From Aurelia coerulea (Eukaryota; Cnidaria; Scyphozoa; Semaeostomeae; Ulmaridae), in NCBI GenBank assembly GCA_039566865.1, contig CM076960.1:9522001-9586000 (forward strand): DNA of 64,000 nt, given 5' to 3'. Shown piece by piece: positions 1-10,766 of this stretch; position 1 is the stretch's first letter, and each line of letters opens with the position of its first letter. The notes beneath the pieces were generated by a model. That model worked only from the letters and a program-made list of their open reading frames with translations, was not told the origin of the DNA and did no database searches. The position numbers and the translations under genes were made by a program.

Positions 1-970
1 AAACACAAAAAGTGTGGATTAACGTACTTTAGTAGCTACAATTTATATTATAAAGAGATTTGCATTCATCGTCATTTAAAACTAAAGTTCTGCCAGTAAC
101 TTCTTTTATAGTACTGTATTAATGCTATAGCAACCATTCTTGGAAACATTACTACAGACATTAGTTTTTTCTTTAGTCTCGTTTTAGCTTTACTGCATAA
201 ACAAACATGGATTAACTAAATGTTTATTTTCTCAAAGAAAGCAAAATATAAACACAAAATGTGTGGATTAACGTACTATCAGAGCTACAATTTATATTAT
301 AAAGAGTATTGCACTAATCGTCCTTTAAAACTAAAGTTCTGCCAGTAACTTCTTTTATAGCACTATATTAGTTCTGCAGCAACCATTCTTGGAAACATTG
401 CTATAGATATTAGTTTTTTCTTTAGTCTCATTTAACTTTACTGCATAAACAAAAATCGATTAATTAAATGTTTATTTTCACAAAGAAAACAAAATATAAA
501 GACAAAAAACAGTGGGCTAACGTACTTTAGTAGCTACAATTTATATAATAAAGAGAATTGCACTCATAGTTCTTTAAAACTTTAGTTCTGCCAGTAATTT
601 CTTTTATAGCACTATATTAGTGCTGCAGCAACCATTCTAGGAAACATTACTATAGACATTAGTGTTTTCTTTAGTCTCATTTTAGCTTTACTGCATAAAC
701 AAACATCGATCTATTAAATGTTTATTTTCCCAAAGAAAACAAAATATCAACACAAAAAGTGTCGATTAACGTACTTTAGTAGCTACAATTTATATTATAA
801 AGAGTATTGCACTCATCGTCCTTTATAACTTTAGGTCTGCCAGTAACTTTTTTCATTTCACTATATCAGTGCTGCAGCGACCATTTTTGGAAACATTACT
901 ATAGACATTAGTTTTTTCTTTAATCTCATTTTAGCTTTACTGCATAAACAAACGTCGATTAATTAAATAC
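1..970. repeat. Tandem repeat, four ~249-bp units
   Basis: The block reading roughly acacaaaaagtgtggatta begins at 1, 250, 498 and 748, so four units of 248-250 bp lie head to tail and the last fades near 970. Units differ by scattered substitutions and small indels. The window starts inside or at the edge of the array, so its true length is unknown. No coding potential is seen in a unit. It is probably a satellite or a tandemised transposon fragment. Confidence 0.9.
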
Positions 971-1334
971 TTTTTATAGCTCCAAACGGCTTATTCATTG
1001 GCGGCTTTCAATCAGCCTTCTTTACAGCATGTATATTTATTTTCACTAACTTTCCATTTCATTAGCCTCTTCCTTTCATTTCTTTTATTTTGAGGGTGAT
1101 AACAAACATTTTTCCAGACGAATTTGTTGATAATGTTTTTATAAATGGTTACATTTATGGATCTAGTGACTCTATAAAATTGAAATAGGGCAGGGTCTCG
1201 AAAAATTAACGCAGTGAAAGAATGCGAGGCGAGAGCTTTGCTCGAGCTACTAGTTTTACATTCTAACGTAAAAGGAAAACTTGATTTTGAGTTATGCATA
1301 AGATGCTAGACGGGAAGTACCTCCAGACCTTGAT
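971..1334. other. Non-coding spacer
   Basis: AT-rich sequence between the 249-bp array and a short ORF. A 95-codon frame on the minus strand (1012-1299) has no recognisable domain and looks like chance. I see nothing else here. Confidence 0.5.
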
Positions 1335-1565
1335 TTGTTTGACAAATTTTTACATGCTGTCACGGAGCGAGCAAGCTACTGTGATCATGATTTTGCCATC
1401 TTAAGAAATTGCCTGGAAAGTATCAGTGCTGAAGTCCTTGTAAGAAATCATTCCTCCTGGCATATGGAGCGTTACCAAGACACAGTTCATCCAGAGAAAA
1501 TTCTTAGGGCCAAGAAACGGTACGAGAAACAGATTTTTCCAGAAGATAACGAGCTTTCGAAGTAG
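1335..1565 (+). pseudogene. Short unrecognised ORF, possible exon or transposon gene fragment
   Basis: A 76-codon frame. The middle reads SSWHMERYQDTVHPEKILRA, followed by KKRYEK. This recalls the W-H-x-x-C-Y...I-x-R-A-x-x-R-Y-E layout I associate with repeat-encoded proteins in cnidarian genomes, but that resemblance is from memory and was not tested. The Cys of that layout is replaced here (RY instead of CY). Sequence upstream of the Met (1310-1334) stays open in the frame, so it could be part of a larger exon. No promoter is evident. Function unknown. Confidence 0.3.
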
Positions 1566-2236
1566 CGTGTAAAACCTTAATCGTTAAAGAGGAAAAACAG
1601 AGCAACCAATGCCTAAAAGATTTACGAGATCATAAAACCCCAGCAGGATCCTGAAAAAGTGTGTATCTTCTGTTTCTTCTGTTTGTTTCTTCGAAAAACT
1701 TGGAGGATTAAGATCTTAGCCCCCCCCCCCCCCTATGCTCCTATGTCTATGCAGATATTGCAACTTTACCTGAACTTTCTAAAAAAATCCTTTAAAGATA
1801 ACCCCTTTTCTAATAAAAGGCCCCCAAAAGCTCTAAATTCTTTTACGAGGTTCCAAGACGATCGTGAGATCATCATAATCCTCTAGAAACACGACAAACA
1901 AAAAATAGCGTTATCCATCCTGTAAAGAGGTGTAAACTGAAGCCTGTTTTTAAAATGTCATGCTTCTCAATGATGTGTTCCCCAAAAATAAAATCTCAAT
2001 AAAATCTCAATAAAATAGCCATAAAACTGTTTAGAAAAATTGGCACCAATGTTTTTCTATTTCTTGGCATCATAAAGAACAGAGAAAAGTATGTTGCCAC
2101 AAATTTACATCAAAAATATACTCAGATACATATGTTTCGGCACTATTCTCACCGGGAAAAGCCATCAAACTGCCAAAAATCTTGGACGATGGATGATAAC
2201 GAGGCCATTTTTAGTCCCTTGGGACTTCCTCTTGGC
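1566..2236. other. Non-coding stretch with a 14-bp poly-C tract
   Basis: No supported gene. A pure C run at 1720-1733, followed by ctatgctcctatgtctatg, may be the terminus of a small repeat. Short frames at 1659-1886 and 2091-2318 show no motif. The distal part probably contains the 5' terminal region of the DIRS-like element downstream, but I could not define its inverted terminal repeat convincingly. Confidence 0.45.
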
Positions 2237-2244
2237 TATAAAAG
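2237..2244 (+). promoter_or_regulatory. TATA box for the DIRS-like gag gene
   Basis: A clean TATAAAAG lies 97 bp upstream of the gag ATG at 2341, which leaves room for a transcription start near 2265-2270 and a 5' UTR of about 70 nt. No in-frame competing ATG is obvious in between. Placement relative to the ORF is the only evidence. Confidence 0.5.
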
Positions 2245-2340
2245 CCACAACAGGGCCTAATGCAGTCTTCTTGAAGAAAACAACAGACACTTCGCAGGCA
2301 GAGAATCTTAGCATATAGAAGCTGCCACTGACAATTTACT

Positions 2341-4484
2341 ATGGCCCAAGTTCCTCAGGAAGTTAATCCTGAGGACCTGTTACTTGGAAATTTAGTACAA
2401 GACTTGGTTCAGAACCAAGAAGTCCCTTTGGCTCAGCAACAAGAAATGGAGGCCTGCAAGCACCACCACAAGCCCAGCCAGGACAGGCCAATGCAGCGGA
2501 GCAGCACGTGCGACATCCTGAAGCCAACGCCCCACACGCGGTAAGAAATTTTTTGTATTCTCCAAAGCATGTTTTTTGAAAATGCTGAGTTCATTGACTT
2601 CATTACCAGTAGTTACCTTCTATTTATGCATAAATCCAGGGTGCTTCGATTTTATGAATATGTTTGGTATAAATTTTGAAACTGAGTATTTTACGTAATG
2701 TGATTGTCATTTCAGCAGGTTTATTATGGAAATTGAGGGCAGGCTTAGGCCTAGGAGTGTTTTACTTTTAATGAAAGTTGAGAGTTAGATTTAATTATAT
2801 GTTTTAGTAAATTTGATACTGAGTGTTTTGCTTGATGATATGTGATTGAGTTTGAAACTGAGTACTTTGCTTGATTTAGGTTTGATTAATGAAAATTGAG
2901 GGTTAGATTTGATGATATTTGATTTAATTTAAAACTGAGTGCTTTGCTTGATTTAGGTTTAGTTAATGAAAATAGAAGTTTAGATTTCATGATATGTGAT
3001 TGAATTTGAAACTGAGTGCTTTGCTTGATTGATTAATTAAAATTGAGGGTTAGATTTGATGATATTTGATTGAATTTAAAACTGAGTGCTTTGCTTGATT
3101 TAGGTTTGATTAATGAAAATTGAGGTTTAGATTTGATGATATTTGATTGAATTTAAAACTGAGTGCTTTGCTTAATTTAGGTTTAATTAATGAAAATTGA
3201 AGCTTAGATTTGATAATATGTGATTGAATTTGAAACTGAGTGCTTTGCTTGATTTAGGTTTGATTAATTAAAATTGAGGTTTAGATTTGATGATATTTGA
3301 TTGAATTGAATTTCAAACTGAGTGCTTTACTTGATTTGAGTTTAATTGAGGAAAGTCCAGGTTTAGATTTGCTTAAATTTGACAATTTGACAGGATTTCA
3401 GACTGAGGGTTTTACTTGATTCCCTTGATTCAGGTTTTAATTCATGGCAATTGAGAGTCTTACATTTAATGATGTGTTTTTGGTGAATTTGTGACAGAGT
3501 GTTTTGCTTGATTTAGGTTTTGTTTCATAAAGATTGAGAGTCTTGCATTTTAATGGTATGTTTTTAGTGAATTTGAAACCGAGTGTTAAACTGGATTGAG
3601 GTTTAGTTAATGAGAATTGAGGGTTGGACATGATGATATATTTGAGAGGTTTCTTCTACAACTCTATTGAGAGATTTGCGTGAATTTTAGTAGCTGATCT
3701 TTGATTCAGTTTTTTATTTTTGATACTCATGAGATGCCCAAGCTGCACTTTAACAGTGACTGGTTTTAGTTGGAGTTTTTTATATATTTGCATTTTCTGG
3801 CACCGTCTTGTAGAATTTTGACTTTCCCTCGATGGGATTTAAGCTAGCTCCATTCCTCCTTTAGGCTGTGGATATCAATGGACTTCTCAATCGAATTAAA
3901 GCATTGGAGAACTCACAGAAGCCTACTTTTTCTTTTATGAAGAAATCCATTGTGCAGTATGCTCTTCGGAGACAGTTTGACTTTGATAAATACAGATGTA
4001 TGGAGCTAATTGAGGACTTAAAGAATACCGCTGCCCAAGTCAAGGATACCAAGTCAGATTATATTGCCAGTGTCTGCACGGCAATGCACGAAAGACTTTC
4101 AAAACCCCCTGATGTTTTAAAGCATATGTGCTCTCTCTTTTGGGTGATAGGGACTATGAAAAAATAGTAGAAACAATCAGCAAAGTTGACAAATCCCTCC
4201 CAAATCGGCAGAATATTGAATTTATGAGACATAGCAGCTTTCAGAATCCTGCCACGCTTAACTTTACACAGCAGCAATATGGCCCAAGGTCTCCCTTGCC
4301 CCCTCCTTTATTTTCTGGACAAACTAGCCAAAGAATGTTTCAGCCTCCCAGGCCCCACCCTTATCAAAGGTTTAATACACCAGAAGCCCAGAGAAGACGG
4401 TTTTGCTCATATTGTGGACGTTACAATCACACAGTGTACAATTGCTTCAGAAAACAGATGGATGAGAATGGCAAGAGACAGTGA
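2341..4484 (+). pseudogene. gag: DIRS-like gag, two exons, zinc-knuckle protein with frameshifts
   Basis: Exon 1 runs 2341-2540 and ends at a GTAAGA donor. Exon 2 starts at 3865 after a CTCCTTTAG acceptor. The frame that joins in phase 0 is the Pro/Gln-rich frame at the end of exon 1 (ending EANAPHA), whereas the ATG frame is shifted from it near 2440, so exon 1 carries an indel. A second -1 shift occurs at about 4127 between the helical region (3868 frame) and the C-terminal frame (4128-4484). The C-terminus has a CX2CX4HX4C zinc knuckle (CSYCGRYNHTVYNC), typical of nucleic-acid-binding Gag proteins. Introns are known in some DIRS1-like elements. Confidence is good for gag-like and moderate for the exact exon ends. 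Confidence 0.7.
2740..3640. repeat. ~77-bp minisatellite inside the gag intron
   Basis: The phrase actgagtgctttgctt recurs at about 2857, 2934, 3011, 3081, 3158, 3235 and 3317, a spacing of 70-82 with a mode of 77. Each unit also contains a tagatttgatgatatttgatt-like segment. Diverged units continue to about 3640. The array fills most of the 1324-bp intron, so intron length would vary between copies of the element. Confidence 0.85.
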
Positions 4485-4782
4485 CTTTTTTCCTTAATAT
4501 TTTGTATTTGTTGAGTTGTACTTTTCTGGTATATAAATTTTTATGGCTCAGATTTTTGTAGTTCAGATTATCATTCTATGAGGATTTACTTCAGCTTGCC
4601 TTTCTTACTTTGTAGTTCTTTCCTTTTAATAATCAGTATTTGGTATTGGACATTTGTTGCAGGGCAAAAGCCAGTGGGGGGCCCCAAAAGGCCATTTGAC
4701 GGAAATTTCACTTCACCTGTCGGATTTTGTGGATTATTAGAACATGAATTTATTGACTTTCAAGGAAAATTCTACATGAATT
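4485..4782 (+). other. DIRS spacer after gag
   Basis: Sequence between the gag stop and the hAT insertion. An open frame at 4578-4782 begins with a hydrophobic stretch (FLLCSSFLLIISIWYWTF), and a possible acceptor (ttgttgcag) lies at about 4655-4663. It may be part of an upstream pol exon, but the hAT insertion breaks it and no motif is recognisable. Confidence 0.35.
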
Positions 4783-5484
4783 CAGGGGCGGACTGGCCCG
4801 GGTGGCTAGGTGGCGATCGCCACCCGGGCCCCCTTATAATTTTGAAAAGCGGGCCCTTCATAAAGAGAAATTTTTGAATTTAAGCATCAATCTATAACCA
4901 TTCACGTAAGCTTCGCAAGCTGATTCGAAACAATGGCTATCACGTCTAATGTCTCTGGGCCCCAACCAAATGAACACCTCTTCACGTTCAGTCAGGGCAT
5001 CTTTTAATAATATAACTAGCGGGCCATTGGCCCAGTAGGCCCTCTTCCTGGCCCACTAGTGAAGCAAAAATTCCCGTTTTTGGCCCATTAGTTTGGGCCC
5101 TTTTCATTCAACTTATTTTACAGTTTTACCTCTTTATTGTCAAGCGCCAAAAAGTCCTTCCAGAACAGTTAGCATTCATAGTTACTCAGCCTTAGATGGA
5201 CCTTTCTGTTTCAACATTCTAGACGTATTAGATAGAGACCTTGCTATACAATTTATAGAGAAATCAACCACTGGCAGAAGGTGTTGTGGCGCAGTGGTGT
5301 AATCCTCTGACTTTGCAGCCAGAACATTCAGGCGGACAGTGGCGTGGCCACGGTGGGTGTGGGGGGAAGTTGCCCCTCCCCATCTTTATCGAAAGATTGT
5401 CCTCGAGGTTCCTCTAAAACCGAAGAGAAAATAGCTTGGTATAGATTGGGTAAGAATTTTCCGAGAAATGTCAAATTTTCCTTT

Positions 5485-5880
5485 TTAGTACTGGCAAGCA
5501 TGATACTGGGAGATACATTTTAAGCCACAGTGAATGATCTTTCTTCAAAATTTTCCTTGTGCTCTGATCCATAGGATAACCGTTCCAAAACGATCAAGGT
5601 TTTCTTGTCGCTAAAGGCAAGCATAATATTGGGAGATGAAAGTAAAGGATCTTTCTTCGAAAATTTTCCTCATGCTCTGATTCATAGGATAACTGTTGCA
5701 AAACGATCAAGGTTTTCTTGTCGCTAAAGGCAAGCATAATATTGGGAGATGAAAGTAAGGGATCTTTCTTCAAAAATTTTCCTCGAACGCTGATTCGTAG
5801 GATAATATAAAACAATGAAGGTTTCCTTGTCGCTTAAGGCAAGCATGATATTGGGAGATGCGTCCTAAGCCAAAGTAAAG
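5485..5880. repeat. ~112-bp tandem repeat
   Basis: The phrase ggcaagcatgatattggga (with variants) recurs at about 5486, 5617, 5729 and 5839, accompanied each time by aaagtaaaggatctttctt and tcaaggttttcttgtcgct. Related units lie at about 19400-19690 inside another hAT element, so the array belongs to a dispersed transposon family. Confidence 0.8.
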
Positions 5881-5942
5881 GGCGTGGCCTTAAAAACTCC
5901 CTCATTCTCATACCCGCATTTAATTTACCCTGGCCACACCGT

Positions 5943-6125
5943 GTAAGGTGTCGTGGTGCATTAGTGTTATCCTCTGACTTTGCAGCCAGAACAGTCAGGT
6001 GGAGTGGGTTCGATACCCGGTAGGACCCCACCATTTGAGCGTCATCACAAGGGGTCGCGGACTCGATTAGGTCTGCTCTATTTCTGAGATCCCAGCGCTT
6101 GGCACTGAAAAACGCAATTTCACCT
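5943..6125 (+). mobile_element. tRNA-derived SINE, copy 2
   Basis: It has an A-box-like tggtgcattagtg at about 5954 and a perfect B-box GGTTCGATACC at 6007-6017, followed by a body ending near gcaatttcaccttc, shared with the copy at 23605. The A-to-B spacing (about 53) exceeds that of most tRNAs, which fits a diverged tRNA-like head. It lies directly after the 112-bp-repeat element and inside SINE copy 1. Confidence 0.6.
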
Positions 6126-6525
6126 TCAGGGCTCGATCCCACGTAGGGCCCCACCACTTGAACGTCATGACAAGGGGTTGCGTATTCGATTTGGTCTTTG
6201 CTCCAAAAGTTATTTATAAGTAGAATCTAGAAATGTAGAGATATAGATACTTTACTCATCATCATACAGATTTAAAACGATATATCTCGTCAACTGTCAA
6301 ATTCGTTGTAACCGATTCCAGCCTTTAGTAAGCTTCACTTTGCATTGATTCCTCGCTAACGAACGGATTGAGTAATGCAAAAATTCATATCACCTTTTAT
6401 AATAGTAAGTGAAAGTTGGTTTTTCAAGTGACCACACCCAATTAAGGACTGGCTGCGCCCTACAGGCCCTTGCTGAGCCATAACGCCACCCCAGAAAAAA
6501 GTGCCAGTCCACCCCTGCATGAATT

Positions 6526-6976
6526 TTGAATCTACAGCATATTTTTGCTTCATATTACTGGTTTTGAAGGCTCCAACGTTGAAACTATAAAATATTCCAA
6601 AATCTAGTGATTTAAGGAGCACATCAGTTCTTTTGTGCATAATTGTAATGTTTGTTCCTAAAATTGGAGTTGTTGATGCTGTTTGTCGTCGATTTGAGCG
6701 TCAGAAAGTTTTGGTTCTTCCCCCCTCCCCCAAAGAATTGGGTCTGCTTTCGTTTGCTTCCAAAAAATTTATTTTAAAACACAATTTTGCCTTCCTAAGG
6801 TTGCCATTCAGTTGCTTCATCTGCAATCTTCTTCGCTTTTCTCCTGCCAAACTTTTTTCTATCCGGGGACCTAACTAAAGGTCTTATACTCGGTATTGCA
6901 CTGGGTTCTGGATTTTCTGAACTGGAGCTTCTCTTTCATTGACTTTCTTCCACTTTTCATTTCTAGCCAACGCTGA
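6526..6976 (+). other. DIRS spacer before pol
   Basis: Continuation of the DIRS gag-pol spacer after the hAT insertion. A possible splice acceptor (tttctag, about 6960-6966) precedes the pol frame. The frame at 6633-6878 has no motif. Nothing else is visible. Confidence 0.4.
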
Positions 6977-7492
6977 GTGACTCTTCTTTCAATGACTGCA
7001 TTCTTGAATTATAAAAAATCTTTGAACACAAGATCAAGAAAGTCAATAAAATGGTGCTCATTTGACGGAAATTGCTCCAGTTTGGATATCCAGAAACCCT
7101 TAAGTATGATCGATAGTGTCTTAGCAGGGACACACAAGCTTTCGGCACATGATCTAGCACTCCGAAGTCCAGAAGATTTTGTTGCGGGAGAATTACACCA
7201 TCATTACAATATCTGGGAACAAGTGTTACAGGGATATCATAAACACGACGAAGTCCTAAGCTACATAGCAAATGGAGTTTCAGTTTTTGTCTTCTTCCAG
7301 CATTTCAAAGGAGACTTTAAGGGAAAATCGTATGATTCTGATATTCCCCCGAAAACTTTCTTTTCCAACAACAAAATTTGTGATCAATTTGAAGATTTCA
7401 TCTTTTCTACTATTCTTGAACGGATACGTAATCAGTCCCTTACAATTTGGGGCAGGGACGGGAAATGCGAACCTCCTCATTTGGTGATGCCC

Positions 7493-7493
<1 letters not shown>

Positions 7494-7526
<33 letters not shown>

Positions 7527-9068
7527 ATTTTTATTTTACATCGATTGAAAAAATCTTCTAGTCTACTATGTACATATGTACACGGAAACTAATCAAAATC
7601 GATGGATACAGTAATTAAATTAAAATAAATACATTTTTTTTAAACGGTTTGTACATTATTTACAGTAAAACGACAGGCGTTGCATTTGCACGTGGGGCCA
7701 TCCCATGGTGATATTAACCTTTTTGAAATAGTAAGGCTTTCAGCCGATTTTAGCTCATTTGGTAAGCAATGCCAAATTGGCGGTCCTAAGAACTTGAGAC
7801 TGCGAGCACCGAAAGTAACCTGGTTTGGTCTGTAATGAGTAAGGTTATGAGGATTTCGCGATGAATAATTTGAGGATCTAACTTGAAAAATATCTTTCAT
7901 GAAGGATGGATTCAGACCATTTAGAGTCTTGAAAATTTCTATGGAGATAGCTCTAAGTCGGTAAACATGCATGGTGCATCGTTGTGATTTCAGTAGAAGG
8001 TCATTGTATGAACTGACATGATCATTATGAAGGAACCTAAGTGCACGTTCTTGTACCTTCTCAATCTTATGCATTGATTTAGCTGAACAAAAATGCCATA
8101 CTAAAGGACAGTAATTGAAATTAGAATAAACAAAGCTCTGAACAAGGACTTCTCTCGCATCAAAACCAATATAAGCTCGAAGCCTCTTTAGGACATTAAG
8201 TTGAGTTGCATCTTTTCTACAAAGTACTGCGATGTGTGGATCAAAGTTTAGTTTATAGTCTAGTTGAATCCCGAGAAGTTTGACTGAATCTTCAGACATG
8301 ATTGTTTTTCCTTGAATACTTATTTTCTCACCACTATTTTCTTTTTTAATTAACAGTGCATGAAACATTGATGGATTTGCAATCATATGGTTTACCTTTA
8401 ACCAATCTAGTGCAACGCCTGCTTCTGCCTCTAAGGCTCGCACCAAATCTGGTAGAGTCCTAGAGAAACAAGCAAGCGTGTTGTCGTCGGCATAATTATA
8501 TAGCGTTGCCTGTTTAATAAACAGAAAAAGATCATTTATATATACATTAAAAAAAATAGGACCTAACACCGAGCCTTGGGGGACCCCAGATAAGATTGTT
8601 TGAAAGGAACTGTATGTATTGTTTATCCTCACGGATTGCTCACGCCGTTTAAGATATGAATAGATTAGTACCAAGGCATTTTCATCCACACCGTACGCAT
8701 TCAGCTTCGCAATCAGCAGATCGTGTGGGATGCAATCAAATGCTTTTGACAAGTCCATCAATAAAGCACCTACAATGTAATTATTGTCAAGTTTGGTCTT
8801 CCAGTCTTCGAGGAGTCTTATCAAAACGTGCTGCGTACCGTATGCTTTCCTATATGCGCCTATGAAAACCGAGAGCGTAGTATCAAGATAGACAACTAAT
8901 TGCTGTTTCATGACTTTTTCATAGATTTTAGAGAATATATTTAAAACACTGACAGGACGAAAATTTTTCTCAACTGTGCGATTTGCTTCACCCTTATCCA
9001 AAGGGCATACTGCTGCACGCTTTCACGCCCTTGACACGCCCTTGCTGCTTGCTCCTTGCTTGTCCTTG
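7494..9068 (-). mobile_element. 5'-truncated CR1/L2-like non-LTR retrotransposon with (AAC)n tail
   Basis: Inserted antisense in the DIRS RT between ...cctcatttggtgatgccctt and aacaatagaacc. Its 3' end is a (GTT)n tract on the plus strand (7494-7526), i.e. an (AAC)n tail. A gccctt sequence flanks both junctions and may be a short target duplication. The 5' junction is messy: cacgccctt is repeated three times at 9025-9070, which suggests filler DNA. The encoded RT is described separately. Confidence 0.8.
7640..9021 (-). pseudogene. Non-LTR reverse transcriptase, C-terminal two-thirds (CR1/L2-like)
   Basis: About 460 codons. The frame begins upstream of the TTG at 9001 (AAVCPLDKG) and is closed by a stop just 5' of that. 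RT blocks are visible: motif A region LMDLSKAFDCIPHDL, motif B GVPQGSVLGP, catalytic YADD in LYNYADDNTL, then a thumb and a C-terminal WDGPTCKCNACRF cysteine cluster. The APE endonuclease and ORF1 are missing, so the copy is 5'-truncated. Intact over its length, hence fairly recent. The copy at 43940-45685 is a close relative. Clade assignment is by motif style only. Confidence 0.85.
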
Positions 9069-10766
9069 CTGCACGCCCTTAACAATAGAACCGACGAAAC
9101 CTCGAATGTGTCACGACGAAAGATTTTTAAATTTATGGATGAGAAAGCCTCCAGTTTCCTTCGATCCTATCACCGATCTCCCTCGTTACGTGGACAGGAA
9201 CCATTACCAATCTAAGCTTGATGACAAGAGCGGCTATGACCACGTCGCCCTCACGCTAGAAAGTCGACCTTTCTTTGGCCTATGCTGGAAAGGATGGATC
9301 TTGGTATACAATACCCTCCCCTTTGGTTGAAGTCCAAGTGCCTATATTTATCATACCATTGGCCTCGGCCCCTCACACTTCATCCGTTCTAAAGGTGTGC
9401 CTCTATCCCAGTATATCGATGATCGCCATCTCGGGTAGCTACAACCACCAAATCCGGCTTTTTTCTGCAATGTCAGACTTAGACTTGGCAAAAGCAAGCA
9501 TTTTTATTGCTGTCACCGTCCTGGTCGCTTGTGGTTATTTCTTAGGCATCAGCAAGCCTGTTTTTGAGCCAAAGAAATCACTCATCTTCCTTGGTTTTCT
9601 CTCCGATTCCGTCAAGCAGGCTTTCATTCTTCCCGAAGATAAGAAGGAAAAGTTTGCAGCCCTTAGAGATCAGCTTCTTTCGTCCAAGACAATTTCAGTA
9701 AGATCGTTGCAAAAATTTGCAGGAAAAGTAGTATCCTTTAGTTTGGCAGTCCCAACTGCAAGGTTGTATACAAGGGAAGTAAATGCCTGTATCAGTAGAG
9801 GTTTACGAAGATCTAAGATGACCAAAGAGCTGCATGCTGAATTATTACACTGGAAATTCCTCGACTCCTGGTCCGGTTTCTCACCATGGAGACAAGAGAG
9901 GCATTTTACTGTTAACATCTACTCTGATGCTTCCAATTCGGGTTGGGGTGGAATTCTTTCTCTGCCGAATGACCAAGAAGAAACGAGAGATTATTGGAGT
10001 GTAGAGGAGAAGTCTGCTTCTATAGCTTTTAAGGAGGCTAAGGCTCTCTACAACACGCTGAAGATGTTTTCTAATGCGATTTGCAATGGTAGAATTGATG
10101 CCTATGTAGATAACTCGAACCTCCTCAACTTTTGGCAAAACTGCGGGGGAAAGAACACCGCTATGAATAACGAGATAAAATTGCTATTTGACTTGCCACT
10201 AAAACTGAATATTGTCCTCAACATTGCCTATGTACCCTCTGCATCGAATCCTGCAGATGCTCCTTCACGGGTCAGTTCCGACAAAGATTGCTGCTTGACA
10301 GACGAATCCTGGAAACTGTTGGAATGCTCATTTGGCCCTCATACGTTCGATTTGATGGCTATTCCCTCGAATGTCAGGAAAAGTAGAGATGGGAACAGTC
10401 TCCCCTTTTTCTCCCCGTTCCCTTGTTCCACATCTTCAGGTGTAAATGTCTTCGCACAGCAACTGTCAGGCAACGAGAACTATTATATCTTCCCTCCATT
10501 CTCATTGATCGGGCCTCTGCTTCGTTTCATGAAAGATTCCGGAATTAAAGTGACCTTGATTGCCCCGGAAATTTCTCCAAAACAATACTGGTGGCCAATT
10601 TTGGTATCTATTTCTGCAGTAAAGTTTCAAATTGGTGAAAAAGGCCAGAAGGGTATTTTGTTATCCCCCCCGAATAAGTCTCTCTCTTGGCACTCAAAGG
10701 CTTTATCTTGGAATTTGTGGGCATTTAGAATCTTTTTCTTATTCAACTTTCTAGAGTCGTCCTTAT

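Larger units (their letters stand above)
5278..6200 (+). mobile_element. tRNA-derived SINE, copy 1, split by an insertion
   Basis: The head at 5278-5338 contains an exact A-box (TGGCGCAGTGG, 5287-5297) and then stops after ggcggacag. The expected continuation (ggctcgatcccacg..., a B-box with one mismatch) resumes at about 6130, judged from the uninterrupted copy at 23605. The 5338-6126 insert is a 112-bp-repeat element plus a second SINE. A pol III promoter-like head and the repeated occurrence support a SINE. No target duplication was resolved. Confidence 0.6.
4783..6517. mobile_element. Non-autonomous hAT-type DNA transposon with perfect 8-bp TSD
   Basis: The left end CAGGGGCGGACTGGC matches the inverse of the right end (gccagtccacccctg, 6503-6517) with one mismatch. 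The 8-bp sequence catgaatt flanks both ends (4775-4782 and 6518-6525). An 8-bp TSD and a CAGGGGCGG terminus are hAT hallmarks. A subterminal hairpin (ggcccgggtgg at 4795, ccacccgggcc at 4820) follows the left end. No transposase is present. The interior holds two tRNA-like SINE copies and a 112-bp tandem repeat, so it has collected later insertions. A related interior recurs at about 22900-23790. It sits in the DIRS gag-pol spacer. Confidence 0.9.

Noticed and set aside
6..970. CRISPR-like array from regular repeats
   Set aside because: Units are 249 bp and continuous, with no short repeat plus unique spacer pattern; eukaryotic DNA.
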